From: an uncultured Erythrobacter sp.
Lineage (GTDB): Bacteria > Pseudomonadota > Alphaproteobacteria > Sphingomonadales > Sphingomonadaceae
Reading direction: 5' to 3'
DNA length: 64,000 bases
Assembly (NCBI GenBank): GCA_947499505.1
Contig: CANMOQ010000003.1
Location: 186,001 to 250,000, forward strand
In this document: one piece after another, positions 55,037 to 64,000 of the stretch
Numbering within the stretch: the first letter of the stretch is position 1
Layout: each line of letters begins with the position of its first letter
Made by a program: the position numbers and the translations under genes
The notes under the pieces: generated by a model
The model's input: the letters and a program-made list of their open reading frames with translations, nothing else
Database searches by the model: none
What the model was told of the DNA's origin: nothing

Positions 55037-55100
55037 ATAGCAAGAGGATTCTGGTTCTAAGGGCCAAGCGACCCGCTCCGGCACCAAAACAAGCAAACCC

Positions 55101-56396
55101 TCACCGCCTCATCGGGAACAGCTTGCCGTAGGTCAGGCAGCGCCAGAGCCATTCAAGCGGGCCGTAGCGAAACCGATCCAGCCACGGCTTTGACCAAGCG
55201 AGCATGATGATCCAAGCGGCAAGCATCGGCACCAACAGCTCGATCCGGCTCAGCTGTCCGAACAGGCCCAGCGCCCAGCCCTGAAATACGAACATCATCA
55301 GCACCGAGGTGCCGATATAATTGGTAAAGGCAACCCGCCCGGCAGCAATAACTCGCTCACCAAGTGATGATTGCGCGGCAGTGGGCGCCCAATACGCAAG
55401 GAGTACGACCAGCCCGATCACCATCGGGAGCCGAGCGACGTGTCCTGCGCCATTGAAAACATAGCTGGTACCCGTGAATGGAAATCCATCCTGCATCACG
55501 CCCCAGCCAAGATAGGCCGACCACAACGCGCTAACCGCCACTGCGATCCATGCCCAGCGGACCGCTTTCACTCGGTCCCAGCTTTGTTCAAACAGACCCC
55601 ATCGAAAAAACGCCATGCCAAGCAGCATAAGCGGCAGAGATTCGAGCACTGCAATGAAGGGGTAGAACGCAAGCTTCGTCGCATTTGCGGTAAAATTGTA
55701 CGCTACGATTTCACCATAACTGCCCTGATACGCTGCGCGCGCCGCATCTGCACTTACCAGTGCATTTTCATATTCAGCCTGCGCGAGAGCTACCATCTCT
55801 GCATCAAAACCAGGATTGGCCACGACGAAAGCCTGGAAATAGAGGCCGCCAGTAAAGAATAGCGCGCCTATGGCGTATATGATGCAGGCCCAAATGAACT
55901 GAGTGCGCGCCTTTGTGCCGATGAAGAGCAGAGCCAGAAATCCGGCCAGCGCGTAGGTGAACAAGATATCGCCAAACCAGATGAAAAAGAAATGCGTAAG
56001 GCCAAACAAGGCGAGCCAGAACAATCGCCTCGCCTGAATGCTCACTCCACCGCCGCGCTCCCAAACGCGTTGCATAAAGAGATACAGCCCTGCGCCAAAC
56101 AGCAGCGTGAATAGGCCGCGAAACTTGCCGTCGACAAAGGTGTATTGGAACAGCCAGACCCATTCGTCGCTGGCTGTCCCACCTTGTGGTAAGGCATCAG
56201 GAAAGAAATAGGCGAGCGAAGGGTGACCAAACGCAACGATGTTCGCCCACAAAATACCCATGACGGCAAGCCCGCGAATGAAATCTAGGCTGCCGATGCG
56301 GTCTGCAGTTTTGGCTGGTCCGCCCTCTGGCACGCCATCAGCCACATTGTCGCTCGGCGCAATTTCAGCCATTTGCCCGCTTTGCGTATCACTCAT
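55101..56396 (-). CDS. DUF418 domain membrane protein
   Basis: It has 431 residues and about nine or ten membrane segments. The opening SLDFIRGLAVMGILWANIVAFG and the C-terminal FTNYIGTSVLMMFVFQGW, YGPLEWLWRCLTYGK fit the DUF418/YeiB family. Such proteins resemble acyltransferase-like membrane enzymes, but the function is unknown. ATG 56396 follows GGTGGGA. The longer open frame to 56729 overlaps the SPOR gene region and is not family-like. Confidence 0.88.
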   Translation of the reverse strand: MSDTQSGQMAEIAPSDNVADGVPEGGPAKTADRIGSLDFIRGLAVMGILWANIVAFGHPSLAYFFPDALPQGGTASDEWVWLFQYTFVDGKFRGLFTLLFGAGLYLFMQRVWERGGGVSIQARRLFWLALFGLTHFFFIWFGDILFTYALAGFLALLFIGTKARTQFIWACIIYAIGALFFTGGLYFQAFVVANPGFDAEMVALAQAEYENALVSADAARAAYQGSYGEIVAYNFTANATKLAFYPFIAVLESLPLMLLGMAFFRWGLFEQSWDRVKAVRWAWIAVAVSALWSAYLGWGVMQDGFPFTGTSYVFNGAGHVARLPMVIGLVVLLAYWAPTAAQSSLGERVIAAGRVAFTNYIGTSVLMMFVFQGWALGLFGQLSRIELLVPMLAAWIIMLAWSKPWLDRFRYGPLEWLWRCLTYGKLFPMRR

Positions 56397-56506
56397 GTCG
56401 ATCCCACCCTTTGTCTGGGCGGCATGATAGCAGCCCTCCCCCTTAGGGAAAGCCGGGTTGTGGGTAGTGCGTGGGTCGCTTTCGGCTGTTCGCCGAAAAA
56501 TGGGGC

Positions 56507-57595
56507 TTATTTCTTGGTGACGAGGCAGCCTTGCCCTTGGGCCTTCAAGGCGTTGCACGCCTTTTGCGCCGAAGCGCGCGAGGCGAAACCGCCCGCTTGC
56601 AGACGCGTGACTCGGCCTGCTGGGACCAGAATCTTGCGCGCACCGGTCAAAGCGCTGGAGCCGGAGAGCTTTTTCCAAAGCCGCTCTGCATTGCCAGTCA
56701 CGCCAAATGCGCCAAGCTGAACCCGCCAAGGGCCATTGCCGGTCGCTGCTCTGCGTGGCGCAGGCGGCGTTACGCGAGTCGGAGCAGCCGCTGCCGGAGC
56801 AGTTGTGCTCGCCGTCGCTGGTCCGTTAAGACTAAAATTAGTGTTTACCCGAGGTTCGCTAGGCGCACGAACCGGAGTGGTTTGCGCGATCCTCGGCGCT
56901 GGCTGAGCGCTCGATGGCAGACGGTTAAGCTCTGCATCGGCCAATTGCGCAGCGCGCAGTTTGACGGCCTCTGCCTCCAAATCACGCGCGACCGACTGAG
57001 CCATTTGACGCTGCTCAATCGGGACATAGCGGTCCATTTGCGTCACGGCGTCTTTCGCTTGCGGCAGCCCAGCAGACACCGACAAAGTCAGCAAAGCATA
57101 GGCGCGCACCCAATCTTTCGGCGCGTAATCGCCGTTAAAATGCGCCAGGCCCAAAATGTACTGAGCGCGCGGATCGCCGCGCTCCGCCGCCGCTGTTACC
57201 AGCGGCATGGCTTCTGATTGCTCGCCCTGTTGGAACAACAGCAGGCCGTAATTATCCGCCGCCTTTACGTGTCCCTTGCGCGCTGCCTCTGCATAAAGAG
57301 CGCGAGCGCGCTCCACGTCGATTTCAACTCCGCGGCCAAGGCGGTACGCCTGAGCGAGGTTAAACATCGCATCGGCATCGCCGCGTCCAGCCGGGCCGCG
57401 CCATTGCTCCACCGCAGTGGTGAAATCGCCAGAGCTCCATGCATCCACGCCCGCCTTCACATCGGCCAATGCAGGCGCTGCGGCCAGAGCGATCGCTAAG
57501 ACGGCGCCGCTCGCGGCCAGCCGCACACCGGCAAGCACGCGGGCAGGTGCAGATTTCGAACCAGCATCAAGGGCAAGGAAATGGGCCATGATCAT
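56507..57595 (-). CDS. Sel1-repeat and SPOR-domain protein
   Basis: It has about 362 residues. A signal or anchor segment (GAVLAIALAAAPALA) precedes four Sel1-like repeats (DAMFNLAQAYRLGRGV, KAADNYGLLLFQQG, RAQYILGLAHFNGDY). An Ala/Pro linker and a C-terminal SPOR domain (WRVQLGAFGVTGNAERLWKKL, VPAGRVTRLQAGGFASRASAQKAC) follow. SPOR domains bind denuded peptidoglycan at division sites. It is divergent from the parA-like gene. ATG 57595 (MIMAHFLA) is preferred over the longer frame. Confidence 0.88.
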   Translation of the reverse strand: MIMAHFLALDAGSKSAPARVLAGVRLAASGAVLAIALAAAPALADVKAGVDAWSSGDFTTAVEQWRGPAGRGDADAMFNLAQAYRLGRGVEIDVERARALYAEAARKGHVKAADNYGLLLFQQGEQSEAMPLVTAAAERGDPRAQYILGLAHFNGDYAPKDWVRAYALLTLSVSAGLPQAKDAVTQMDRYVPIEQRQMAQSVARDLEAEAVKLRAAQLADAELNRLPSSAQPAPRIAQTTPVRAPSEPRVNTNFSLNGPATASTTAPAAAAPTRVTPPAPRRAATGNGPWRVQLGAFGVTGNAERLWKKLSGSSALTGARKILVPAGRVTRLQAGGFASRASAQKACNALKAQGQGCLVTKK

Positions 57596-57828
57596 TCTCT
57601 TATATAGCGTCAAAACTGTGTTTTCGCCACCCGATTGCTTGCGCCGGAGGGCCTGCACATGCGCCTTATAGTGAACGATCCGTTAGGAATTCGTTGCCAT
57701 ACCCTGACGCCAAGCAAGATGTTGGTTTCGTGATCCTCGTTAACTGTAAATTAGGGGTATCCTGCGATCTCAGTGTCATCCAAGCCGCAATCAGGCGGCG
57801 CCAACGGCCTAACAGGGGGACCAAGGCT

Positions 57829-58551
57829 TTGCGTGTACTAGCTTTAGCATCGCAGAAGGGCGGATCCGGGAAAACTACCCTTTCCGGACATCTCGCCGTC
57901 CAAGCACAGCGTGCGGGCGCTGGCCCAGTCGTATTGATCGACATCGATCCGCAAGGATCGTTGGCCGATTGGTGGAACGAGCGTGAGGCGGAATATCCTG
58001 CCTTTGCTCAGACGACTGTTGCTCGGCTCGCCAATGATCTTCAGGTTCTGCGTCAGCAGGGCTTTAAACTGGCCGTGATTGACACGCCGCCAGCGATCAC
58101 CATGGCCATCCAGTCAGTTATCGGCGTTGCCGAACTGATCGTAGTGCCAACTCGTCCAAGCCCGCATGATTTGCGCGCTGTTGGTGCGACGGTTGATCTG
58201 TGCGAGCGCGCTGGCAAGCCGCTGGTGTTCGTAGTGAACGCCGCGACGCCTAAGGCCAAGATCACTTCAGAAGCCGCTGTGGCATTGTCACAGCACGGCA
58301 CTGTTGCCCCGATCACGCTGCATCATCGCACCGATTATGCCGCATCAATGATCGATGGCCGCACGGTTATGGAAGTTGATCCGGAAAGCCGCAGTGCTGC
58401 TGAAATGACAGCGCTCTGGAAGTATATTTCGGACCGGCTTGAGAAGAATTTCCGCCGCACCGTATTCGCCGCACCTGGCACCCAGCAGCAAGCTGTCGGC
58501 GGTGGCCGCCCAGCTGGCGGTGGTGGCTTCGGTCGCCGCGTCGCTCAATAA
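57829..58551 (+). CDS. ParA-family ATPase
   Basis: It has 240 residues. The deviant Walker A is QKGGSGKTTLSGH (KGGxGKT), followed by switch I DIDPQGSLADWW and Walker B LAVIDTPPA. A Gly-rich tail ends the protein. The TTG at 57829 follows AGGGGGA and begins LRVLALASQKGG, the usual short ParA N-terminus. The frame is open upstream but non-family. There is no ParB nearby. The next gene is a ribbon-helix-helix protein, the sort of partner used by ParA/ParG or MinD-like positioning systems. It is probably a cargo- or division-site-positioning ATPase rather than the main chromosome ParA. Confidence 0.88.
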   Translation: MRVLALASQKGGSGKTTLSGHLAVQAQRAGAGPVVLIDIDPQGSLADWWNEREAEYPAFAQTTVARLANDLQVLRQQGFKLAVIDTPPAITMAIQSVIGVAELIVVPTRPSPHDLRAVGATVDLCERAGKPLVFVVNAATPKAKITSEAAVALSQHGTVAPITLHHRTDYAASMIDGRTVMEVDPESRSAAEMTALWKYISDRLEKNFRRTVFAAPGTQQQAVGGGRPAGGGGFGRRVAQ

Positions 58552-58566
58552 AGGAGCACCTGCGCG

Positions 58567-59142
58567 ATGACTGAAGCAAGCTTTGCCTCGCTGAATTCCG
58601 CGCTGCTCGCTCGTAAGGGCGGGGCCAAACCGGCTATGCGCCCTCAGCTCACCAACCTTCCTGACGCAGGCAAGCCTGCAAATCTGGAAGATCTGGGCTG
58701 GAACGATATGGGTGCAGAGGACGAAACGGAGAACCAATCGCAAACCGCGAATGTGGTTCACTTGTCCCCGGCAGAGCCTAACGACGCAGACGCTGAAGAG
58801 CATGATTGGGACGAAAACGCGGACACACCCGATGTGCTGCGCCAGCAAGAAGAGCTGGCCGCACGCATTGCCGGGGAAACCGCCGAAGCGCCCGCAATGG
58901 TGCCTGCCAAAAAGAGCAGTAAACCGGCCAAAAAACGCAAATCAGCAAAAGCATCCGCCAGTTCATCTGGCCGCCGCGCTGCTTTCACTTTGCGACTCGA
59001 CACCGATCGCCATCTGAAACTTCGCCTCGCATCAACCATGCAAGGCAAGAGCGCTCAAGCTCTGGTTACAGAAGCGCTCGACGCCATGCTCGACCAGATC
59101 GACGACCTCGATACGCTCGCGCAGAAGATGAAACGCGACTGA
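58567..59142 (+). CDS. ParA partner candidate with C-terminal ribbon-helix-helix
   Basis: It has 191 residues and starts 15 bases after the parA-like stop. The N-terminal 130 residues are acidic and probably disordered, with a Lys/Ser-rich stretch (KKSSKPAKKRKSAKASASSSG). The C-terminus (RRAAFTLRLDTDRHLKLRLA, then GKSAQALVTEALDAMLDQI) reads as a ribbon-helix-helix: one strand and two helices. RHH proteins such as ParG pair with ParA ATPases and stimulate them through a flexible N-terminal arm. The role here is inferred from that parallel. Confidence 0.7.
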   Translation: MTEASFASLNSALLARKGGAKPAMRPQLTNLPDAGKPANLEDLGWNDMGAEDETENQSQTANVVHLSPAEPNDADAEEHDWDENADTPDVLRQQEELAARIAGETAEAPAMVPAKKSSKPAKKRKSAKASASSSGRRAAFTLRLDTDRHLKLRLASTMQGKSAQALVTEALDAMLDQIDDLDTLAQKMKRD

Positions 59143-59199
59143 TTTGTTAACTTTTTGCATCCTACGAAGACAGCAGAGTTACTCACAAGGACTATGACC

Positions 59200-60546
59200 A
59201 TGGACCGCAGCGAAACCTATAAGATGACTGGCCCGAAAATGAGCCTCATTGTTTCGACCGCACTTGCCAGCGTAGCGCTTGCAGGTTGCACCACCTCGGC
59301 TGCCCCGCCTGCCCTATCTTCTTTCAGCAAGGCGCAAACCGCGCTGGAAAAAGGCCAGGTCGATAAAGCGGTAACGCACGCAGAGGCAGCGGTTCTGGCT
59401 GATCCTCGCAATGCAGAATTCCGCGCGATGCTCGGCGCTGCTTATCTGGAATCGGGCCGCTTTCAATCGGCTGCGACCAGCTTTGACGATGCCTTGGAAC
59501 TCGGCGACACCGATCCGCGCACTGTCCTCAGCTACGCGCTGGCGAAAACCGCGCTTGGCGACAAAGGCAGCGCGCTTGCAAAGCTCGATGCTTGGTCTTC
59601 CGATATTGATCCAGCTGATCTTGGCCTGGCCTATGCCTTGGCCGGACAGCCACAAAAGGGCGTGCACGTTCTGACCAATGCTCTGCGCGGCGGCCAGAAC
59701 AGCGCGAAGGTTCGTCAGAACCTCGCCTACACCTATGCCCTCGCCGGCAATTGGCGCGCTGCTCGCGTCATGGCGGCAGAAGATGTGCCGGCTGGCGAAG
59801 TAAATCAGCGACTTACTGAATGGGCCGCTCAAAGCGCTCCTGAACAATACCAAACCCGCGTCGCAGGTCTGCTGCGTGTGAACCCAGCGCAAGATGGCGG
59901 CCAGCCGCAATATCTCGCGCTTAGCAATTTCCCAAGCCAAGGCGTCATGGTCGCTGAGGCCGCTGCTCAGGCACCGGCACCAGCTGCTGAGCCAACCGAA
60001 AGCGAAGCACTCGCCTTTGGTGTGTCAAACGACAGCACTGTCGAAACGTTTGATCCGACACCTGCTGCAGCCCCCACTCGGGTTGCTGAGGCACCTAAGC
60101 CAGCACCGGCACCTGCCCGCGCTCGCTTCGTTTCAAACCCAGTGGTCCAAGCATTACCTGCAAGCTATGCAGGTAAAAGCAAGCGCCCGACACCAGTGGC
60201 AGCGGCATCCAGCCAGCGCCGCATGGCAGCCGTGGCAAATGGTTCTGATGACACCCACATGGTTCAATTCGGCAGCTTTTCGAGCCGCGCCGAAGCCGAC
60301 CGCGCCTGGGAAATCTACCAATCGCGCTATCCGCAGCTGGCAAACCACGATGTGGTGATCACGCAAGCTGAAGTGAAAGGCAAAACCTACTTCCGCGTCG
60401 CCGCAGCCGGCTTCGGCCTCAGCAGCGCACGCAACATGTGCTCTACCGTTCGCTCATCGGGCAAAGGCTGCTTCGCCTATGCCAAGATCAACCCGCCAGC
60501 TGGCGCGATTGATCGCGGAGTGCGGATCGCAGCGCGCACGCGCTAA
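59200..60546 (+). CDS. TPR and SPOR-domain lipoprotein
   Basis: It has about 448 residues. A lipobox (VALAGC, about residue 30) marks a lipoprotein. TPR-like helices follow (AQTALEKGQVDKAVTHAEAAVL, PRNAEFRAMLGAAYLESGRF), then an Ala/Pro-rich linker and a C-terminal SPOR domain (HMVQFGSFSSRAEADRAW, KTYFRVAAAGFGLSSARNMC). ATG 59200 has the best spacing from AAGG. ATG 59194 is equally in frame. It is the third gene of the ParA cluster and architecturally mirrors the Sel1/SPOR protein on the other side. Confidence 0.88.
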   Translation: MDRSETYKMTGPKMSLIVSTALASVALAGCTTSAAPPALSSFSKAQTALEKGQVDKAVTHAEAAVLADPRNAEFRAMLGAAYLESGRFQSAATSFDDALELGDTDPRTVLSYALAKTALGDKGSALAKLDAWSSDIDPADLGLAYALAGQPQKGVHVLTNALRGGQNSAKVRQNLAYTYALAGNWRAARVMAAEDVPAGEVNQRLTEWAAQSAPEQYQTRVAGLLRVNPAQDGGQPQYLALSNFPSQGVMVAEAAAQAPAPAAEPTESEALAFGVSNDSTVETFDPTPAAAPTRVAEAPKPAPAPARARFVSNPVVQALPASYAGKSKRPTPVAAASSQRRMAAVANGSDDTHMVQFGSFSSRAEADRAWEIYQSRYPQLANHDVVITQAEVKGKTYFRVAAAGFGLSSARNMCSTVRSSGKGCFAYAKINPPAGAIDRGVRIAARTR

Positions 60547-60589
60547 GAAACCAAATCCCTCTGGAACTTTCCAGAATTCAGCAAGACTG

Positions 60590-60622
60590 CCCCCGGTGTC
60601 GCGAAACGCCGGGGGTGTTTTT
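60590..60622 (+). terminator. Terminator of the SPOR lipoprotein gene
   Basis: The stem cccccggtgt/acgccggggg (one G-U pair) is followed by TGTTTTTG, about 45 bases after the stop. Confidence 0.85.
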
Positions 60623-60670
60623 GTATGGGGTGTGTTTACCTGAAGTGCCGAAGCCGCGAGCAGGCTTCGC

Positions 60671-61903
60671 TCAAACGACTTGCACGCCGCCCTTGAACAA
60701 CGCCTTCACCCGGCCCTGAGCGCCTTGGCGATCAAACGGGGTGTTATCAGCGGTCGCTGACATTTTCCGGCGATCAATGATCCACGGTGCCTCGGGATCG
60801 ATCAGCGCAACATCCGCCTCCAGCCCAGCCTCTAGCTGACCAGCTGGAACGCCGAGCAGCCGCGCAGGATTGCCCGCGAGCAGCGCGAAGGCGCGCGCCA
60901 TATCGATCACCTCGTCGCGCACCAGCGTCAGCGTCATAGCCAGCAGCGTCTCAGCTCCGGCCATCCCCGCCTCTGCATCGGCAAAGGGTAGGCGTTTGTC
61001 CTCTGGCCCGCGCGGATCATGGCCTGACGCGATCACATCGACCGTGCCATCGCCAATCGCCGCAAGCGCCGCCTGCCGGTCCGTCTCGCTGCGAAGGGGC
61101 GGTGAGAATTTTGCGAAAGTCGGGAACTGCACGGTCGCAAGGTCAGACAGCATGAAATGCGCAGGGGTAATCCCGCAGGTCACATCCAGGCCGCGCGCCT
61201 TGGCCGCCCGCACCAGATCAAAGCCCGCCTGCGTCGTAACTTGTCGGATGTGCAGCCGTGCGCCCGCCATCTCGGCCAGCGCAATATCGCGCGCAATCGC
61301 CAGTGCCTCGGCCTCTGCCGGAGCGCTGGGCAAACCCATACGGGTGGCCATTTCGCCAGCCGTCGCCGCCGCCTCACCGCAAAGCGCATCGTCCTCGCCA
61401 TGCGTTACAACGACTAAGTCCAGCATCGCGGCATATTGCAGCACACGCAGCATCACACCGGAATCCGCGATCCAGCGCCGCCCGGTGGCGATCCCTCTTG
61501 CGCCCGCATCCTGCATCAACGCGATCTCGGCGAGCTCCTGCCCGTCCAGCGCGCGGGTCGCCGCCGCCAGCGGGTGAACCCACAGGTCAGGCTTCCCGCT
61601 TTTGGCGATCATGCTGACCCGGCTGGGGTAATCGAGCGGTGGGGATTGATCCGGCATTAGGGCCGCGCGGGTGATCCCGCCGAAATGAAACGCCGCCTTG
61701 TCGATCCGAAACACGCCCAGATCCACCAGGCCCGGCGCGATGATCTGTCCGCGCGCATCAATTACTTCATCGCCGTCCTGCGCGGCGATGTCTGCGCCGA
61801 CTTCCGTGATCAGGCCGCCATCCATCCGGATACCGCCGCTGACCATGCCGCCGGGCATCACCAATTGGCCGCAAGTGACTGTGAGAGGCCGTGACTGCTT
61901 CAT
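60671..61903 (-). CDS. Dihydroorotase-like protein, degenerate active site (PyrC')
   Basis: It has 410 residues with the amidohydrolase fold. In active type I dihydroorotases the metal motif after PGLVD is HVHLR-like. Here it reads [12 protein letters not shown], with no His pair. LHIRQVTT and IASGHDPRG replace the usual HxxH and DHAPH wording. It therefore looks like a non-catalytic PyrC', which in Pseudomonas forms a structural complex with PyrB. Its start overlaps the pyrB stop (ATGA), supporting that partnership. A true dihydroorotase should lie elsewhere in the genome. Confidence 0.88.
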   Translation of the reverse strand: MKQSRPLTVTCGQLVMPGGMVSGGIRMDGGLITEVGADIAAQDGDEVIDARGQIIAPGLVDLGVFRIDKAAFHFGGITRAALMPDQSPPLDYPSRVSMIAKSGKPDLWVHPLAAATRALDGQELAEIALMQDAGARGIATGRRWIADSGVMLRVLQYAAMLDLVVVTHGEDDALCGEAAATAGEMATRMGLPSAPAEAEALAIARDIALAEMAGARLHIRQVTTQAGFDLVRAAKARGLDVTCGITPAHFMLSDLATVQFPTFAKFSPPLRSETDRQAALAAIGDGTVDVIASGHDPRGPEDKRLPFADAEAGMAGAETLLAMTLTLVRDEVIDMARAFALLAGNPARLLGVPAGQLEAGLEADVALIDPEAPWIIDRRKMSATADNTPFDRQGAQGRVKALFKGGVQVV

Positions 61904-62937
61904 GATGCATTCCCCTCAGCCGTCGCCCAGCCTTCAACGCCGCGCGCGCTCCGCGTGAGAATGTCGAGCGCGGCCATCCGGATCGCGACCCCCATTTCCA
62001 CCTGCTGAGTGATGATTGAGCGGTCGAGCATATCGGCCACCTCGCTGTCGATCTCGACCCCGCGGTTCATCGGGCCGGGGTGCATCACCAACGCATCGGG
62101 CGCCGCATTGGCCAGCCGCGCCTGCGTGAGACCATAGAGATGATGATATTCGCGCTCTGACGGGATGAATTGCCCCTGCATGCGCTCAGTTTGAAGACGC
62201 AGCATCATCACCACATCCGCGCCCTTCAGCGCCTCGTCGAAATTGTGAAACGGCTGCGCGCCGATCGCCTCCACGCCCGCTGGCATCAAGGCCGGCGGCG
62301 CACACAGACGCACGCTTGCGCCCAGCGCTTGCAGGCACAGCAGGTTGGAACGCGCGACCCGGCTGTGCAGGATGTCGCCGCAAATGGTGATGGTGAGCCC
62401 GGTAAAATCCTCCGCTGCCTCGCCGCGTTTGCGCAGCGCATGACGCAAAGCCATCGCATCGAGCAGCGCCTGCGTTGGATGCTCGTGGCTGCCATCGCCC
62501 GCGTTCAGAACCGGGCAATCGACCTTGTCCGCGATCAGCTGCGTCGCGCCGCTCGCCCCGTGGCGGATTACAATGGCATCGGGCCGCATGGCGTTGAGCG
62601 TGATCGCAGTATCGATCAGCGTTTCGCCCTTCTTCACAGAGCTTTGCGCGGCGTGCATGTTCACCACATCCGCGCCCAGCCTTTTCCCCGCAATCTCAAA
62701 GCTGAGCAGCGTGCGGGTCGAATTTTCGAAGAAGGCGTTGATGATCGTCTGCCCCGCCAGCAGATCGGTATGCTTGGAAGGTTGCCGATTGAGCTCCACC
62801 CATTGCTCCGCAGATGCGAGCAGATAGAGTATCTCGTGGCGCTCCAGCTGGCCAATGCCAACCAGATCGCGGTGCGGGAAGGCCAAACGGCCCGCTGGAT
62901 AGCGGCCAGAGCCTGTGTTTTCGCCGGACAATGTCAT
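61900..62937 (-). CDS. pyrB: Aspartate carbamoyltransferase catalytic subunit
   Basis: It makes carbamoyl-aspartate, the first committed step of pyrimidine synthesis. It has about 345 residues. The carbamoyl-phosphate loop is [16 protein letters not shown], and [10 protein letters not shown] and [12 protein letters not shown] are present. An N-terminal extension of about 25 residues fits the class that assembles with a PyrC-like subunit. ATG 62937 (MTLSGENTG) is chosen over the longer frame. No pyrI gene is present. Confidence 0.94.
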   Translation of the reverse strand: MTLSGENTGSGRYPAGRLAFPHRDLVGIGQLERHEILYLLASAEQWVELNRQPSKHTDLLAGQTIINAFFENSTRTLLSFEIAGKRLGADVVNMHAAQSSVKKGETLIDTAITLNAMRPDAIVIRHGASGATQLIADKVDCPVLNAGDGSHEHPTQALLDAMALRHALRKRGEAAEDFTGLTITICGDILHSRVARSNLLCLQALGASVRLCAPPALMPAGVEAIGAQPFHNFDEALKGADVVMMLRLQTERMQGQFIPSEREYHHLYGLTQARLANAAPDALVMHPGPMNRGVEIDSEVADMLDRSIITQQVEMGVAIRMAALDILTRSARGVEGWATAEGNAS

Positions 62938-63069
62938 TAAAGCGATGCCTTTAGTCGAGCGCTGTCGCACGCTCAACCCATTGATGCGCAAGTTTTGCGC
63001 TCTTTACGATGGAAGTTTCCGCACCGCATGCCTACTTTAGCGTCAGAGATACGTTTTAACGGTGCTGCA

Positions 63070-63145
63070 CCACCCACGCCCTCCACCCTTCCAACCGGAT
63101 CATACCGGGAGAGAATCCGGGTGGAAGGGTGGAAGGCGCGGGTGG
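63070..63145. repeat. Large imperfect inverted repeat (31-bp arms), copy 2
   Basis: Arms at 63070-63100 and 63115-63145 match at 28 of 31 positions around a 14-base loop, the same loop length as copy 1 at 7815-7902. The G-rich arm again begins ATCCGGGTGGAAGG. It lies in the 231-base divergent gap between pyrB and sppA, ending 23 bases before the sppA ATG. Confidence 0.92.
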
Positions 63146-63168
63146 CCAGGCTATTTGAAAGAAAATTC

Positions 63169-64000
63169 ATGAGTTTTGTGGGCAAGGTTTGGAAACTGCT
63201 GGTCGGTGTCAAAGACGGGCTGGTGCTGATTTTCATGCTGCTGTTTTTCATGGCGCTGTTCGCGGTGCTTTCGGCCCGCCCCAGCCCGGGCCAAGTGCGC
63301 GAGGGCGCGCTGCTGATCGAGCTTGATGGCTTTGTCGTCGAAGAACGCTCTGAGATTGACCCATTGCAAACCTTCCTCAGCGGGCAGGCGCCCGTTGCTG
63401 AGCACCAATCCCGCGATCTGGTCACGGCGCTGAACGCAGCGGCAACGGACGAGCGGATCAAAGCGGTCGTGCTCGACCTTTCCTCGTTCGTCGGTGGCGG
63501 TCAGGTCCATATGCAAGCCATTGGCGAGGCGATGGACCGCGTTCGCAAAGCGGAAAAGCCAGTGCTCACTTACGCGCTCGGGTACGGCGATGATCACATG
63601 CATCTTGCCGCGCATGCCAGCGAGGTCTGGATCAACCCGCTGGGCGGGGCTGTGATTGCAGGGCCGGGGGGCAGCAACCTTTATTACGGCGATCTGCTTG
63701 ACCGGTTGAACATCAACGCCCGCATCTACCGCGTCGGCACGTTCAAGTCGGCGGTTGAGCCCTTCTCGCGCAATTCCATGTCCGATGAAGCGCGCGAGAA
63801 CCTCTCCGGATTGTACGGCGCGATGTGGGAAGAATGGCAGGCCAACGTCAAGAAAGCCCGTCCTTCGCTGGACCTCGCTCGAGTGACCGGCGATCCGGTC
63901 GAATGGGTCACCGCTTCACAAGGCGATCTGGCCAAGGCCGCGCTTGACGCGGGCCTGGTCGACAAGCTGGGCGATCGCATTGCCTTTGGTGAGCGTGTGG
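63169..64000 (+). CDS. sppA: Signal peptide peptidase SppA (partial, runs off window)
   Basis: This is a membrane serine peptidase that degrades cleaved signal peptides. The first 277 residues are visible. A membrane anchor (VLIFMLLFFMALFAVLSA) is followed by the N-terminal ClpP-like half, with the catalytic Lys in YRVGTFKSAVEPFSRNSMS. The wording matches the long 67K SppA form, so the catalytic Ser half should follow beyond the window. ATG 63169 is chosen. The frame stays open 16 codons back to a GTG in the adjacent hairpin. Confidence 0.93.
   Translation, partial: MSFVGKVWKLLVGVKDGLVLIFMLLFFMALFAVLSARPSPGQVREGALLIELDGFVVEERSEIDPLQTFLSGQAPVAEHQSRDLVTALNAAATDERIKAVVLDLSSFVGGGQVHMQAIGEAMDRVRKAEKPVLTYALGYGDDHMHLAAHASEVWINPLGGAVIAGPGGSNLYYGDLLDRLNINARIYRVGTFKSAVEPFSRNSMSDEARENLSGLYGAMWEEWQANVKKARPSLDLARVTGDPVEWVTASQGDLAKAALDAGLVDKLGDRIAFGERV

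Overview
The window is a stretch of alphaproteobacterial chromosome. It most resembles the order Sphingomonadales, family Erythrobacteraceae, judging from gene content and protein wording: a ChpT phosphotransferase, a STAS-MlaE permease, DUF3297, a TorF-type porin, an ATP12 chaperone and a GTG-started RpoH. It is GC-rich and densely packed, with many 1 to 4 base gene overlaps. I see no prophage, integrase, transposase, plasmid or CRISPR signature. This is core genome with small repeat-filled gaps. The species cannot be named from the sequence alone.

Layout. 0-4 kb: a DUF4287/DUF5655 gene, then a forward chain of crcB, a pseudouridine synthase, an HAD phosphatase, a small membrane protein and an ATP12 chaperone. 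4-7.7 kb (reverse): a complete Mla-type lipid ABC transporter (permease, ATPase, MCE protein, auxiliary lipoprotein), with a possible 17-codon ORF between the ATPase and MCE genes. 7.7-12.6 kb: a large perfect hairpin, valS, a low-GC secreted protein and queE. 12.6-19.1 kb (reverse): HerA-like ATPase, a TauE exporter with its TIGR02186 partner, and a short NfrB/NfrA-like glycan export pair. 19.2-30.5 kb: nhaA, gloA, a SIMPL protein, a TorF porin, a PPP phosphatase with UDP-glucose dehydrogenase, a trypsin-like autotransporter and a membrane-anchored FMN glutamate-synthase-like protein. 30.5-32.4 kb: a repeat-rich zone with a lipoprotein gene, ending in rnpB, whose P3 region carries a dispersed-repeat sequence.

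32.4-37.1 kb: aqpZ, a peptidoglycan amidase, chpT, a JAMM peptidase, rluD and rpoH. 37.1-44.6 kb: a secreted protein, an M20 amidohydrolase, then mtgA, a CDF zinc exporter, an ECF sigma factor and an RskA-like anti-sigma factor in one coupled chain, followed by an acyltransferase and a fasciclin protein. 44.7-51.3 kb (reverse): a tyrosine phosphatase, clpX, clpP with a heat-shock-like promoter, a chemoreceptor, and trigger factor with a histone-H1-like tail. 51.4-55 kb: tRNA-Leu(TAG), DUF3297, der, DUF2721, and bfr/bfd with iron-box-like palindromes. 55.1-60.6 kb: a DUF418 protein and a ParA / ribbon-helix-helix pair flanked by two SPOR-domain proteins. 60.7-64 kb: pyrB with a catalytically degenerate dihydroorotase, a second copy of the large hairpin, and the start of sppA, which runs off the window.

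The most notable signals are: (1) a hairpin repeat family in two divergent intergenic gaps of nearly equal length, read in frame into valS and sppA; (2) a three-copy hairpin-mosaic repeat with a 22-base core that encodes GLVAEHG; (3) a separate two-copy element with two conserved blocks at identical spacing; (4) the sigK/rskA-like pair close to a fasciclin gene with a candidate ECF promoter; (5) the ParA-RHH-SPOR cluster; and (6) the trigger factor tail.
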